A stretch of 64,000 nt of DNA from Magnetospirillum sp. SS-4 (GTDB lineage Bacteria; Pseudomonadota; Alphaproteobacteria; Rhodospirillales; Magnetospirillaceae): contig NZ_CACVCH010000092.1 in assembly GCF_902729425.1 (NCBI RefSeq), positions 124,001 to 188,000 on the forward strand. The letters run 5' to 3'. The position numbers and the translations under genes are program-made. Shown piece after piece: positions 26,439 to 34,869 of this stretch. Within the stretch, counting starts at the first letter, position 1, and each line of letters opens with the position of its first letter. Under the pieces are notes generated by a model. That model searched no databases, was not told where the DNA came from, and was given only the letters and a program-made list of their open reading frames with translations.

Positions 26439-27716
26439 CTAGCCCCTGATCCCGGCGATGAAGCGCGAGGTTTCGGCGCTCAGCACCTCGGATCGCCGGG
26501 CGATGCCTTCGGCGGAATCCAGGACCGAATGAGCTGAGCGACCGGTGGAGGCCGCCGCCTGGGTGACGTCGGCGATGGCCTGCGACACCTTATCGCTGTC
26601 GGCGGCGGCGGCGGCGGTGGAGGCGGCGATGCCCTGGGTGGCGCCGCCCTGCTCGTCCACCGCGGCGCTGATGGTGGCGGAAATGTCGCTGATGCGGCCG
26701 ATGGTCTCGGCGATCCGGCGGATGGCCTCGACCGCCTGTCCGGTCGAGGCCTGGATGGCGATCACCTGATCGCCGATCTCGCCGGTGGCCCGCGACGTCT
26801 GGTTGGCCAGGGTCTTGACCTCGTTGGCGACCACGGCGAAGCCCTTGCCGGCCTCGCCGGCGCGGGCGGCCTCGATGGTGGCGTTCAGGGCGAGAAGGTT
26901 GGTCTGGCCGGCGATGTCGTTGATCAGGCTGACCACCTCGCCGATGCGCGACGCGGCGTCGGACAGGCTGAGAATGATGGAATCGGTGGTTCTCGCCTGC
27001 TCCACCGCCGCCTGGGCGATGCCGGCCGCCTCCGAGACCCGCCCGGCGATGCGGGCGATGGAGCCCGACAGCAGATCGGCGGCGTTGGCCACTTCCCGCA
27101 CTTCGGAGGCGGCGCGGTCCGAGGCGCCGGCGGCGGCCTCGGACTGGCGGCTGGTCTGCTCGGCGGTGCCCGACATGGCGAGGGCGGTGGCCTTCAGTTC
27201 GGCCGACGCGGAGGCGAATCCCTCGACCACGCTGCGGATGCTGGCCTCGAAGCCGCTGGCGATCCGGTTCAACGCCTCGCGTTTGTCGTCTTCGGCGCGG
27301 CGTTTCTCGGCCTCGGCTTCCCGCTCCAGGGCCAGCTTCTCGGTGGCGTTGCGGCGGAAGATTTCCAGGGCGCGCGCCAGTTCGCCGATCTCGTCGCGGC
27401 GGCCGCCATAATCGAGTTGCTCGTCCAGATTGCCGTTGGCCAGGTGCTCGGTCACCTCCACCGTACGGCGCAACGGCGGCACCACCGACAAAATCAGCCA
27501 GATCACCACCAGGCTGCCCATGCCGATTCCGGCCAGTCCGAGGCCGAGCACCACTCCGAAACTGTCGGGACGGTGGGCGTGGACCTCCATCAGCGTCATG
27601 ACGAAGAACAGCCACGCCAGGGCGACCGGGGGAACGAAGGCAACGACGATCTTCAAGCCGATACCGCTGAGAAAGGCCTTCAAGATTCCACCTATTCCAA
27701 TATTATGACCGGACAT
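26439..27716 (-). CDS. Methyl-accepting chemotaxis protein with almost no periplasmic domain
   Basis: A 425-residue receptor. Two membrane segments near the N-terminus ([20 protein letters not shown] and [20 protein letters not shown]) are separated by only about 15 residues, so there is no room for a periplasmic ligand domain. A HAMP domain ([20 protein letters not shown]) leads to the signalling hairpin with tip [20 protein letters not shown]. Sensing must be by the membrane, the HAMP or a partner. The ATG at 27716 has GGAG 9 bases upstream; a longer start at 27758 is less likely. Confidence 0.88.
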   Translation of the reverse strand: MSGHNIGIGGILKAFLSGIGLKIVVAFVPPVALAWLFFVMTLMEVHAHRPDSFGVVLGLGLAGIGMGSLVVIWLILSVVPPLRRTVEVTEHLANGNLDEQLDYGGRRDEIGELARALEIFRRNATEKLALEREAEAEKRRAEDDKREALNRIASGFEASIRSVVEGFASASAELKATALAMSGTAEQTSRQSEAAAGASDRAASEVREVANAADLLSGSIARIAGRVSEAAGIAQAAVEQARTTDSIILSLSDAASRIGEVVSLINDIAGQTNLLALNATIEAARAGEAGKGFAVVANEVKTLANQTSRATGEIGDQVIAIQASTGQAVEAIRRIAETIGRISDISATISAAVDEQGGATQGIAASTAAAAADSDKVSQAIADVTQAAASTGRSAHSVLDSAEGIARRSEVLSAETSRFIAGIRG

Positions 27717-27731
27717 GACGTCAGACTCCGT

Positions 27732-27752
27732 CACACTCACATATGCAGTGTG
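27732..27752. promoter_or_regulatory. Dyad upstream of the membrane receptor gene
   Basis: CACACT (27732-27737) and AGTGTG (27747-27752) are perfect arms around cacatatgc, 16 bp before the receptor start. Possible operator; no known consensus recognised. Confidence 0.35.
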
Positions 27753-27908
27753 GCGCAACGGCGAACATCAGGCAATACGCCTCGGCGACCGTCGGTGTCG
27801 GCTTCAACTTTGGAATCATTATCTTTTATTGCGTATGTTCCCGTGATCTTGGGCCTCTGGCCGGATCTGACGCAAGCTCTGGTCATCGCTGCCCGAAACG
27901 GGCAAACT

Positions 27909-27927
27909 GCCATCCACCAGGGATGGC
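27909..27927 (+). other. Hairpin next to the ribosome binding site of the cyclophilin-like gene
   Basis: GCCATCC-accag-GGATGGC is a perfect 7-bp stem ending just before the Shine-Dalgarno CGGGAG. It could tune translation; function not shown. Confidence 0.35.
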
Positions 27928-27943
27928 ACGGGAGCCCGCTTTG

Positions 27944-28327
27944 ATGCCGAAGCTGAAGATTACCATCGGACGGATCGCCGTCGAGGTTCGCCCATACGAC
28001 ACTCCGACGGCGGCGGCCGTTCTTGCCGCGGCGCCGTTCGAATCAAGGGCGACCATCTGGCCGGGCGAGGTTTATTTCCAGGCCCCGTTTCACGCCCCGC
28101 GCGAGGAGGGGGCGCACGACGTGGTGGAACTGGGCGAGATGGCCTTCCGGCCCGAGGGCGAGGTTCTCATCATGGGCTATGGTCCGACCCCGTGTTCCGA
28201 GGGGGACGAGATCCGCCTTGCCAGCGCGTCCAACATCTGGGGCAAGGTCGAGGGGGATGCCGGCCACCTTCGCGATCTGGCCGGAATCGAGGCGGGGGAA
28301 CTGGTCAGGGTCGAGGTGGTGGAGTAG
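27944..28327 (+). CDS. Cyclophilin-like fold protein (TM1367/DUF369 family)
   Basis: A 127-residue all-beta protein. The pattern AAPFESRATIWPGEVYFQAP, then VVELGEMAFRPEGEVLIMGY and SASNIWGKVEGD, matches the small cyclophilin-like family typified by TM1367. Members have the cyclophilin fold but lack known prolyl isomerase catalytic residues; their ligand is unknown. No signal peptide. It is followed after 5 bp by a small lipoprotein gene. Confidence 0.7.
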   Translation: MPKLKITIGRIAVEVRPYDTPTAAAVLAAAPFESRATIWPGEVYFQAPFHAPREEGAHDVVELGEMAFRPEGEVLIMGYGPTPCSEGDEIRLASASNIWGKVEGDAGHLRDLAGIEAGELVRVEVVE

Positions 28328-28332
28328 GCGCG

Positions 28333-28581
28333 ATGTATCGGTCCTTCCTGCTGGCGCTGATCGTGGCGCCGCTGCTTGGCGGCTGCGGCATTCCGGATCT
28401 GGTCGCCCATACGGTCAAGGCGGTGGAGAAGTCGCGGCGCGACGGCTCCGGTCAGGCCGAGGCGCAGCCGTCGGCCGCCCAGTCGCAACCGGCCGCCGCC
28501 GCCGAGGAGCCGCCGCAGCCCGTCGCCGCGCCGCTGCCGCCCCGCAGTTCGGTCACCGCTGAGGAACTGCCCGCCCGATAG
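28333..28581 (+). CDS. Small lipoprotein
   Basis: An 82-residue protein with a lipoprotein signal (SFLLALIVAPLLGGCG; lipobox LGGC). The mature part begins GIPDLVAHTVKAVEKSRR and continues as an Ala/Pro/Gln-rich linker, so it is probably an outer-membrane-anchored spacer. The start at 28333 is 5 bp after the cyclophilin-like stop and gives a proper signal peptide. Function unknown. Confidence 0.7.
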   Translation: MYRSFLLALIVAPLLGGCGIPDLVAHTVKAVEKSRRDGSGQAEAQPSAAQSQPAAAAEEPPQPVAAPLPPRSSVTAEELPAR

Positions 28582-28672
28582 ACCGGCGCGACCGAGCCGC
28601 CACGCGCCAAGGGGTTCCAAGGCGAGGGCGGTTGGTGCTATGGTCCCGCGCCTTTCCAGGTGTCGGACCCCA

Positions 28673-30274
28673 ATGAGCGACGCTGCCATCGATTTTCTGT
28701 CCCTGCCCGAAGCCGACCTGACCGATGACGGCGGCAGGCCGCTGACCGCCCGGATTTGCGCCACCCATGACGTCGCCGGCGCGGTGGCGGCGGCGGTGCG
28801 GGCCAACTGGGCGGTGATGCCGGCCGGCGGGTTGACCAGCGCCATCGGCTCGTTCGACTACCGTCCCGATTCCGTCGCCGGATTCGGCGGCGTCGTCGCC
28901 ATCCGCCCCAAGGGGGCGCTGGCCGCCGAGGTGATCGGTCCGGCCGCGCCGCTGGACGGCCTGCTCAGTCACCAGGTCAGCATCGACGCGGATCGCGGGC
29001 TGGTTTCGGCCGGCGCCGGCCTCACCTTCGCCCAGGTCAACGCCGCCCTGGCCGAGCATGCCGGCCCCACCGCCCGGTTGCTGATCGACCTTACCAGCAT
29101 TGGTTCCGCCTTCGTCGGCGGCGTCGTCGCCACCGGCGGCATGGGACCGTTGCGGCTGCGTCCGTCCCGGTCGCTGGAGGCGGTGTGCGTGGCCGACGGC
29201 GGTCCACTCCGCGTGCTGACCGGCGACGACGTCGCCCTGGTGGAGGGGATGCAGGGCTGGACCGGCATGGTCGCGGCCGCCCGTTTCCGCTATTGCCGGG
29301 TTCCGGCCAGCGAGTTCGGGCTGGTGCTGCCGGTGCAGGGCTCGGACGTGGATACTGTCGCCGGCCTGCTGGCCTATCTGCGGCCGTGGACCCGGCTGGA
29401 CCAGCCCGAGGCGGGGGGGCGGATCGGCGGCGAGGGCGGCGACACGGTGCTGAACGGCATCGAACTGGTCAGCCGCGACTCGCTGGAGGCCTTCATCCGG
29501 CATGCCGAGGAACCGGCCCGTTCCAAGGCCGAGGGTTTGCTGCAATCTTGCGAGTATGCTGGCGCCGACTGGCTGGCCTGCCTGACCGGATGGTCGGAAC
29601 TGTCCATCGACGATGTGCTGATGACCCTGCTCGATCCCGAGACCGAGACCATCGGCGGCGTCGGCATCGATTTTGGCGTCGGCTTCTCGTCGGGGGCCGA
29701 GATGGAGACCTTCCGCGCCATCCGCGAGGGCGCGCCCGATCTGGCCCGCACCCGCGCCCGCGTGGTTCAGCCCGGGCGGCTGAAGCCGTGGAGCACGTCC
29801 ACCGACATCAACATGGTGCTGCCGGCCGACAGTTCCGCCATCGTCGCGGTGCTGGAGGCCTATGCCGATTATCGTATCGCCATCAAGGCGCTGTCCAGGG
29901 AACTCGCCGGAACCGTCGAGGTCGAACTGTCGGCCTACGGCCACCTGTCGCCGGCGGGACTGGATCCTCACCACCGGGTGACCCTGTTCGCCGCCGAGGG
30001 GGCCGAGGCCGCCCTGGCGGCGGCCCGTCTGGCGGTGGCCGCCAACAAGCGCACCTTGATCCATGACCTGCTGTTCGCCGCCCAGCGTCACGGCCTGGCG
30101 GTGACCGGCGGCGAGAAGGGGGCGCCGTCGCTGGTGGAGATCGCCCGCGCCGCCGGTGGCGAGAGCCGCCTGTCCGACGCGCTCAAGACCGCGTTCCGGC
30201 GGACGCGGGACGCGGTGATGGCGGCGCCGGCCCATTTCTCGTTCCGGGCTCCGGCCGAGCTGCGCGGGGAATAG
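28673..30274 (+). CDS. FAD-binding (PCMH-type) oxidoreductase
   Basis: A 533-residue flavoprotein of the D-lactate dehydrogenase/glycolate oxidase type. The FAD domain shows VMPAGGLTSAIGSFDYRP, VSAGAGLTFAQVNAALAEHA and IGSAFVGGVVATGGMGPLRL in the expected order (residues about 45-165); the C-terminal half would be the substrate cap, ending in the LPADSSAIVAVLEAYADYRI region. It likely oxidises a 2-hydroxy acid; the substrate is not deducible. The next gene begins 2 bp after its stop, suggesting co-expression with an esterase-like hydrolase. Confidence 0.8.
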   Translation: MSDAAIDFLSLPEADLTDDGGRPLTARICATHDVAGAVAAAVRANWAVMPAGGLTSAIGSFDYRPDSVAGFGGVVAIRPKGALAAEVIGPAAPLDGLLSHQVSIDADRGLVSAGAGLTFAQVNAALAEHAGPTARLLIDLTSIGSAFVGGVVATGGMGPLRLRPSRSLEAVCVADGGPLRVLTGDDVALVEGMQGWTGMVAAARFRYCRVPASEFGLVLPVQGSDVDTVAGLLAYLRPWTRLDQPEAGGRIGGEGGDTVLNGIELVSRDSLEAFIRHAEEPARSKAEGLLQSCEYAGADWLACLTGWSELSIDDVLMTLLDPETETIGGVGIDFGVGFSSGAEMETFRAIREGAPDLARTRARVVQPGRLKPWSTSTDINMVLPADSSAIVAVLEAYADYRIAIKALSRELAGTVEVELSAYGHLSPAGLDPHHRVTLFAAEGAEAALAAARLAVAANKRTLIHDLLFAAQRHGLAVTGGEKGAPSLVEIARAAGGESRLSDALKTAFRRTRDAVMAAPAHFSFRAPAELRGE

Positions 30275-30276
30275 CC

Positions 30277-31053
30277 ATGCATCTGAACGCCATCGAAGCC
30301 GGTCCCGATTCCCCCTCCGGCCTGGCGCCGCTGCTGATCCTGCACGGCCTGCTGGGCTCGGCCCGCAACTGGGGGGCGGCGGCCAAGGCCCTGGGCGGGA
30401 ATCGCCGGGTGCTGGCGCTGGACCTGCCCAATCACGGCTCCAGTCCGTGGACCGAGATCATGGATTATCCGTTCATGGCCCGCGAAATCGCCAAGGTGAT
30501 CGAGGGGCTGGGTGGACGGGCGGCGGTGCTGGGCCATTCCATGGGCGGCAAGGCGGCCATGGTCCTGGCGCTGACCCGGCCGGACCTGGTGGAGCGGCTG
30601 GCGGTGGTCGATATCGCGCCCGTATCCTATTCCCATACCTTCGCGCCTTATATCAAGGCCATGCGGAGCGCGCCGCTGGCCGAGGCCCGGTCGCGCTCGG
30701 ACGTGGACGCCCACCTTGCCGGACATGTTCCGGACCGCGGCGTCCGCGCCTTTTTGATGCAGAATCTGGAAGGTGGCGCCGCCGGATACCGCTGGCGGCC
30801 CAATCTGGCGGTGTTGCAGGCCCATATGGACGACATCCTGTCGTTTCCCCGTTTTCCCGACGGGACGTGCTACCAGGGGCCGGCCTGCTTCATCGCCGGG
30901 GCGGAATCCGACTATATCCGTCCGGCCCACCAGGACATCATCGAGCACCTGTTTCCGATGGCCGAGACGGTGGAGATCGCCGGCGCGGGCCATTGGGTCC
31001 ATGTCGACCGGCCGGCCGAATTCATCGCGGCGGCGCGGGAGTTCATCCGATAG
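30277..31053 (+). CDS. Alpha/beta hydrolase (YbfF-like esterase)
   Basis: A 258-residue alpha/beta hydrolase. The oxyanion-hole segment is ILHGLLGSARNWG, the nucleophile elbow GHSMGGKAAM, and the catalytic histidine lies in GAGHWVHVDRP; DIAPVSY after the elbow is typical of YbfF-type acyl-thioester/ester hydrolases. Cytoplasmic. It lies directly behind the FAD oxidoreductase and ends 18 bp from a convergent operon. Confidence 0.87.
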   Translation: MHLNAIEAGPDSPSGLAPLLILHGLLGSARNWGAAAKALGGNRRVLALDLPNHGSSPWTEIMDYPFMAREIAKVIEGLGGRAAVLGHSMGGKAAMVLALTRPDLVERLAVVDIAPVSYSHTFAPYIKAMRSAPLAEARSRSDVDAHLAGHVPDRGVRAFLMQNLEGGAAGYRWRPNLAVLQAHMDDILSFPRFPDGTCYQGPACFIAGAESDYIRPAHQDIIEHLFPMAETVEIAGAGHWVHVDRPAEFIAAAREFIR

Positions 31054-31071
31054 GGCGGCGGGGCTCCTCTC

Positions 31072-32214
31072 CTATTGCACGGTCGGACGCGGCATGGGCG
31101 GTTCGTCGGACGGGACGGCGGGGGCGGCCGCCTGTGACGTCGGCTTGACCGGGGCGGGCAGGGGCTTGGCCTCGACATCCGGCAACGGCAGCGCGCTGTC
31201 GTTGGCGGCCGGCTTGGCCTCGGTCGCGGCGGGGGTTCTGACGGGAACCGGGGGCTGAAGGGCGGCGGGGGCCGGGGACGGCCCGTTCTCCAGCCTCGGC
31301 GTCAGGGCGATCATGACATTGTAGGCGAGGTTGCGGGCGACGTCGCCGATGCGGGGCGGCTTGCGGCCGCGCTCGAAGCCGGAAGACGTGGCCCGGTAGC
31401 GCTGGTCGTGGCGCTCGGGGCCGAACGAGTCGTCGTCCTCGTCGGGCAGGTCGAAGCCGCGCGCGGTGGCGACCGCCTGGCCGTCCTTGCGCCATTCCGG
31501 CAAGGAACGGCTGTTGACCATGGCCAGGATGGTGCCGGTTCGCACGTCGAGGATGCGGGCGCGCAGTTCATACCCCGAACCCGACTTGGCGGAATCGGCG
31601 ACCAGCACCTCCACCAGCAGGTCGGACATGGTCTGCAACGCCATCACCTCGACGGTGCGGGGATCGAAATCCTCGGCGCCGGCTCCCATGATGCGCAGGA
31701 TGGCGGCACGGTCCATCACCTCGGCGTTGGCGTTGAGGAAGGGTGAGACGAAGCCGTCCTGGAATTCCCATTCCCAGGTTTCCTCGGGATTGTCGCGGTC
31801 GGCGGAGCCGGCGGTCCGGCGCTGGGTCTCGGTGGCGGTCTGGGTGGTGCGTTGCTGTTTCAAGCTGTAATCGCCATCGGTGGCCCCGGTGGTGCGGGCG
31901 GTGGACACCGTGCGGCTGTCGCTGTGCCATTGGGTCAGGGTATCGGTCAACTGGCGGTTCCAGTAGAAAGCCAGGCGCGGCCGGCCGCCCTTGGCATACG
32001 ATTCGGCGAAGTTCAGCACCACCTCGTCGCGACGGCGGAACGGGTCGGGCCGGGCGGCCCGGTCCAGGTCCGCGCCGGTCTCGGCCGATGCCGGGGGGGC
32101 GGCCTTGGCCGGCGGCTGATAGGGCGGGACCTTGCCTCCGACGGTCTGGGCGTCGGCGGCGAACGGCAGCAGCAGCAGCGCCGTCAGCAGCAGGGTGAAC
32201 GGATGGCGGTTCAT
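31072..32214 (-). CDS. Secreted protein of the LpoB/YcfL envelope module, unknown function
   Basis: A 380-residue protein with a cleavable signal peptide (PFTLLLTALLLLPFAADAQ). The central part (LLVEVLVADSAKSG, LRARILDVRTGTILAMVN) resembles CsgG/LpoB-type periplasmic folds in which a small beta domain is followed by such a strand. The C-terminal 80 residues are Pro/Ala-rich and disordered. It starts within the stop of the YcfL-like gene (ATGA 32211-32214) and is last in a four-gene operon. Family assignment is tentative; an accessory role with the LpoB-like lipoprotein is inferred from linkage. Confidence 0.6.
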   Translation of the reverse strand: MNRHPFTLLLTALLLLPFAADAQTVGGKVPPYQPPAKAAPPASAETGADLDRAARPDPFRRRDEVVLNFAESYAKGGRPRLAFYWNRQLTDTLTQWHSDSRTVSTARTTGATDGDYSLKQQRTTQTATETQRRTAGSADRDNPEETWEWEFQDGFVSPFLNANAEVMDRAAILRIMGAGAEDFDPRTVEVMALQTMSDLLVEVLVADSAKSGSGYELRARILDVRTGTILAMVNSRSLPEWRKDGQAVATARGFDLPDEDDDSFGPERHDQRYRATSSGFERGRKPPRIGDVARNLAYNVMIALTPRLENGPSPAPAALQPPVPVRTPAATEAKPAANDSALPLPDVEAKPLPAPVKPTSQAAAPAVPSDEPPMPRPTVQ

Positions 32215-32678
32215 CGTGTTTCCCTCATCTCGATCAGGTAGTGCTCGACGGTCTGGGCGCCGATGGAGAATTCGTGATAACCGGTGACGGCGCGCGCCGG
32301 CAGGGCCAGGCGCCGCCAGGCGCTGGCCGGCTCGGACGGCGACAGGGCTCCGTCGTAGAACTGGGTTCTGGCCTCGGCGTTGAGTGGGAAGTCGGTGCAG
32401 TTGACCACCTGGGCCACCACCTCCACCGTTCCCGTCGCGGTGCGCCGGGCGGTGATGGCGCGGACATGCACCTTGTTGATGATGTTGGCATCGATGATGC
32501 TGGCCGAATTCAGCGGCATCTCCTTCAGGGGCGACGGTTCGCCCGGGATCATGGCCGGTCCCGGAACCAGATCGCGCTGGCTGGACACCCGTCCCATGTC
32601 GCAGTGGGGGGCCGGCTCCATGCCGGAGCAGCCGCCCAGCAGCAGCAGGCCGAGCAGCGGGGCGAGGAAAGCTCTCAT
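32211..32678 (-). CDS. YcfL-like lipoprotein
   Basis: A 155-residue lipoprotein (signal MRAFLAPLLGLLLLGGCS, lipobox LGGC). The mature domain with VEVVAQVVNCTDFPLNAEAR and QFYDGA is like YcfL (DUF1425), which in E. coli is encoded next to lpoB. The beta-sandwich-like domain is probably periplasmic on the outer membrane. The start at 32678 is fixed by the ATGA overlap with the upstream gene and by the signal peptide. Confidence 0.72.
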   Translation of the reverse strand: MRAFLAPLLGLLLLGGCSGMEPAPHCDMGRVSSQRDLVPGPAMIPGEPSPLKEMPLNSASIIDANIINKVHVRAITARRTATGTVEVVAQVVNCTDFPLNAEARTQFYDGALSPSEPASAWRRLALPARAVTGYHEFSIGAQTVEHYLIEMRETR

Positions 32679-34075
32679 GGGGGTGACTCCTTGGTTTCCC
32701 GGGGGGGAGACGTGGTGACCAGGACGACCGGCGGCGGGATGGTCACCGGGGTGGCCATGATATCGGCGGGAACGCTGTTGGGGGCGCGGGGATTGCGGGG
32801 CAGGGTGGCGGCGCCGTCCCTGATCCAGGCGAGGCCGCACCGTCCGGCCCGCTGGATGGCGACGCGATCCTGGCGCAGGACGTTTCCGCCGGGCGACAGG
32901 AACTCGACCCCAAGGGTCTTGACCCCGTCGGGCAGCGTCAGGGTCAGGCCGAGGACCCGGTCGGACAGGTTGTCCCAATAGCGGATATCGGCCTGGGCCT
33001 CGATGGTGCTGGCGAAGGCCTTGGACAGCAGGCCGATCACGGCGAGGCCGCCGGCCACCATGGCGGCGGCGGCGCGGGCGTCGTTCTCGTTTTCCCGCTG
33101 CTGCCGGGTCTTGCGGCCATAAGGGGAACCGCCACTGGTGGCGACGTTGGCGGCGACGACGGCTCCGACCAGGGCGGCGTCGCCGACGGTGTCTGCGGTG
33201 GACTTGAATTCCGCCTTGCCCTCCAAGATGGCGTCGAACGGCCTGCCGCCACGGGTGGAGGCCTGGTGGAAAATGTCTTCCAGCAGCAATGCCTGGCCGC
33301 CGTTGCCGGGGCGGCCGGGACGGTCGGGATCGTTCCAGACGATGCGGGCGGAGCCGGTGCCGGCGGTGCGGCGCAGGCGCAGGCGTGGACCGTCCGAGAC
33401 CTTGACCGGCGCGCCGCCGGTTTCGACCAGCACCAGGACATTGTCGGTTCCACCGGGGAGGGGGGCGTCCTTGTTGAAATCCTTGAACTCGCGGTAATCC
33501 TCGGCCGCCAGCGCATCCTTGCCCGCGCAGTGGGCGGCCCAGCCCTGAAGGAACGGCATCAGGGCGAAGTCGGCGCGGTACTGCTCCTCCTCCGCCAGCG
33601 CGTCCTGGAGCATGCCGCCCTTGAAGCTGGCCCTGGCGTTGTCGTAATCGCCGTCGCGCAGGTAAAGCAGGCCGCGATAGTAATAGGCCATCACCCGCTC
33701 GTAGGGCTCGCCCTTGAAATCCTTGATCCGCTCCCCGGTCATCAGTCCCTGGGCCTTGCGGGTCTCGGGGGTGTCGGCATGGACGGCCTCGATGCCGGCC
33801 AGGGCGTCGTCGAACAGTTCGGCCGCCAACCGGTCACGGTTGCCCATGGCGAAGCTCGCCAGACCCAGCCGCATGTGGTTCAGGGTCCGGTTGCGCGGCC
33901 CCTGGGCCAGGGTGACGTAGAAATGCCTGTGCAGTTCGGCGGGCTTGTCGCTCAGATAGGAGTGGACCAGGGCGGCCTCGGGGACGGCTTCCCGCTCGCG
34001 CGCGGTGACGCAGCCGCCGGTCAGCGCCGCCATCAGCAGGCAGGTGGTCCAGCGCAAAGCCCCCACGACGGCCAT
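32675..34075 (-). CDS. COG3014-like lipoprotein with TPR-like helices
   Basis: A 466-residue lipoprotein (lipobox LTGGC at about residue 22). The N-terminal 200 residues are TPR-like helices (MAYYYRGLLYLRDGDYDNAR and similar). Residues about 210-340 form a mixed region with a Gly/Ala-rich hydrophobic stretch (AAAAMVAGGLAVIGLLSKAF), and a C-terminal beta region follows. The arrangement agrees with COG3014 lipoproteins found beside lpoB and ycfL homologues. Predicted role: outer-membrane-anchored partner in peptidoglycan or envelope maintenance; inferred from neighbours. Confidence 0.68.
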   Translation of the reverse strand: MAVVGALRWTTCLLMAALTGGCVTAREREAVPEAALVHSYLSDKPAELHRHFYVTLAQGPRNRTLNHMRLGLASFAMGNRDRLAAELFDDALAGIEAVHADTPETRKAQGLMTGERIKDFKGEPYERVMAYYYRGLLYLRDGDYDNARASFKGGMLQDALAEEEQYRADFALMPFLQGWAAHCAGKDALAAEDYREFKDFNKDAPLPGGTDNVLVLVETGGAPVKVSDGPRLRLRRTAGTGSARIVWNDPDRPGRPGNGGQALLLEDIFHQASTRGGRPFDAILEGKAEFKSTADTVGDAALVGAVVAANVATSGGSPYGRKTRQQRENENDARAAAAMVAGGLAVIGLLSKAFASTIEAQADIRYWDNLSDRVLGLTLTLPDGVKTLGVEFLSPGGNVLRQDRVAIQRAGRCGLAWIRDGAATLPRNPRAPNSVPADIMATPVTIPPPVVLVTTSPPRETKESPP

Positions 34076-34105
34076 GGCCGCGTTTCCTTAAGCCTAGGGT
34101 CAAGA

Positions 34106-34735
34106 TCACCGGTAGATGATGTCGTCCTGTGCCGACTTGGCGAATTCGTAGATTCCGCTCCAGACGATTTCCGAGGTTTCCAGGTCGATCATCTCGAAGA
34201 CGATCTGGCTGTAGCGCTGCATGGCGCCGCTTCTGGGATCGCGGGAATCGAGCGAGGTGATGCGTCCGCCCAGGCGATAGTCGCCGCCCTTCTGCGCCCT
34301 GGCGGCGGGCAGGCCGCCGCGGTCGACCGTGCCCTGGCGCTTCAACTCGCGTTCCTTGGCCACCATGTCGGCATAGTGGCGGCCGACGAACTGCATGCGG
34401 CCGGCCGCCGCGCGGTTGAGGCCGATGCGCAGGCGGTCGGTGATGGTGTTCTTGTTCAGCCGCGACGAGCTTTCGTTGTGGAAGTATTCGGAATCGATGA
34501 TGACGCTGGGCGGCGTCGCGGCATTGGTCAGCCGGGGCTGGCTCAGCATGTCGCGCATCATCTGGTCGGTCATGCCGACGATGTCCTGGCTTTCGATGCC
34601 GACGCCCTTGACCGGACCGGAGGTGGCGGGGTCGATATAGACGGTCGGGGCGCCGGCGGTGTTGTCCACCTGCTGGCACGCGGCAAGCGACAGGCCCGCC
34701 ACGATGACGGCAATTGCTGCGTGCGTTCGGCGCAT
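34106..34735 (-). CDS. LpoB-like penicillin-binding protein activator lipoprotein
   Basis: A 209-residue lipoprotein (signal IAVIVAGLSLAACQ, lipobox LAAC) with the LpoB family pattern: PSVIIDSEYFHNESSSRLNK, then GLNRAAAGRMQFVGRHYADM, DYRLGGRITSLDSRD and FEMIDLETSEIVWSGIYEF. In E. coli LpoB is an outer-membrane lipoprotein that reaches through the periplasm to activate PBP1b. GGAG 8 bases upstream selects the ATG at 34735 over a longer frame. First gene of the module, divergent from the diguanylate cyclase gene. LpoB is best known in gammaproteobacteria, so target identity here is uncertain. Confidence 0.8.
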   Translation of the reverse strand: MRRTHAAIAVIVAGLSLAACQQVDNTAGAPTVYIDPATSGPVKGVGIESQDIVGMTDQMMRDMLSQPRLTNAATPPSVIIDSEYFHNESSSRLNKNTITDRLRIGLNRAAAGRMQFVGRHYADMVAKERELKRQGTVDRGGLPAARAQKGGDYRLGGRITSLDSRDPRSGAMQRYSQIVFEMIDLETSEIVWSGIYEFAKSAQDDIIYR

Positions 34736-34869
34736 GACGGTGTCTCCGGTTTCGGGCTGAACAGAGTTTCTCCCAGAATTGGGGCGATGATATGGCATTC
34801 CGGGGATGCTTGCATCACGTCACTGCGCTAAAGTCGGGAGGACGCTTATCGCTGGAGAACTATTCCACC

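Noticed and set aside
28376-28672. Upstream extension of the FAD oxidoreductase frame over the lipoprotein gene
   Set aside because: The extension is Arg/Pro-rich shadow sequence; the FAD protein clearly begins at the ATG at 28673 (MSDAAIDF).
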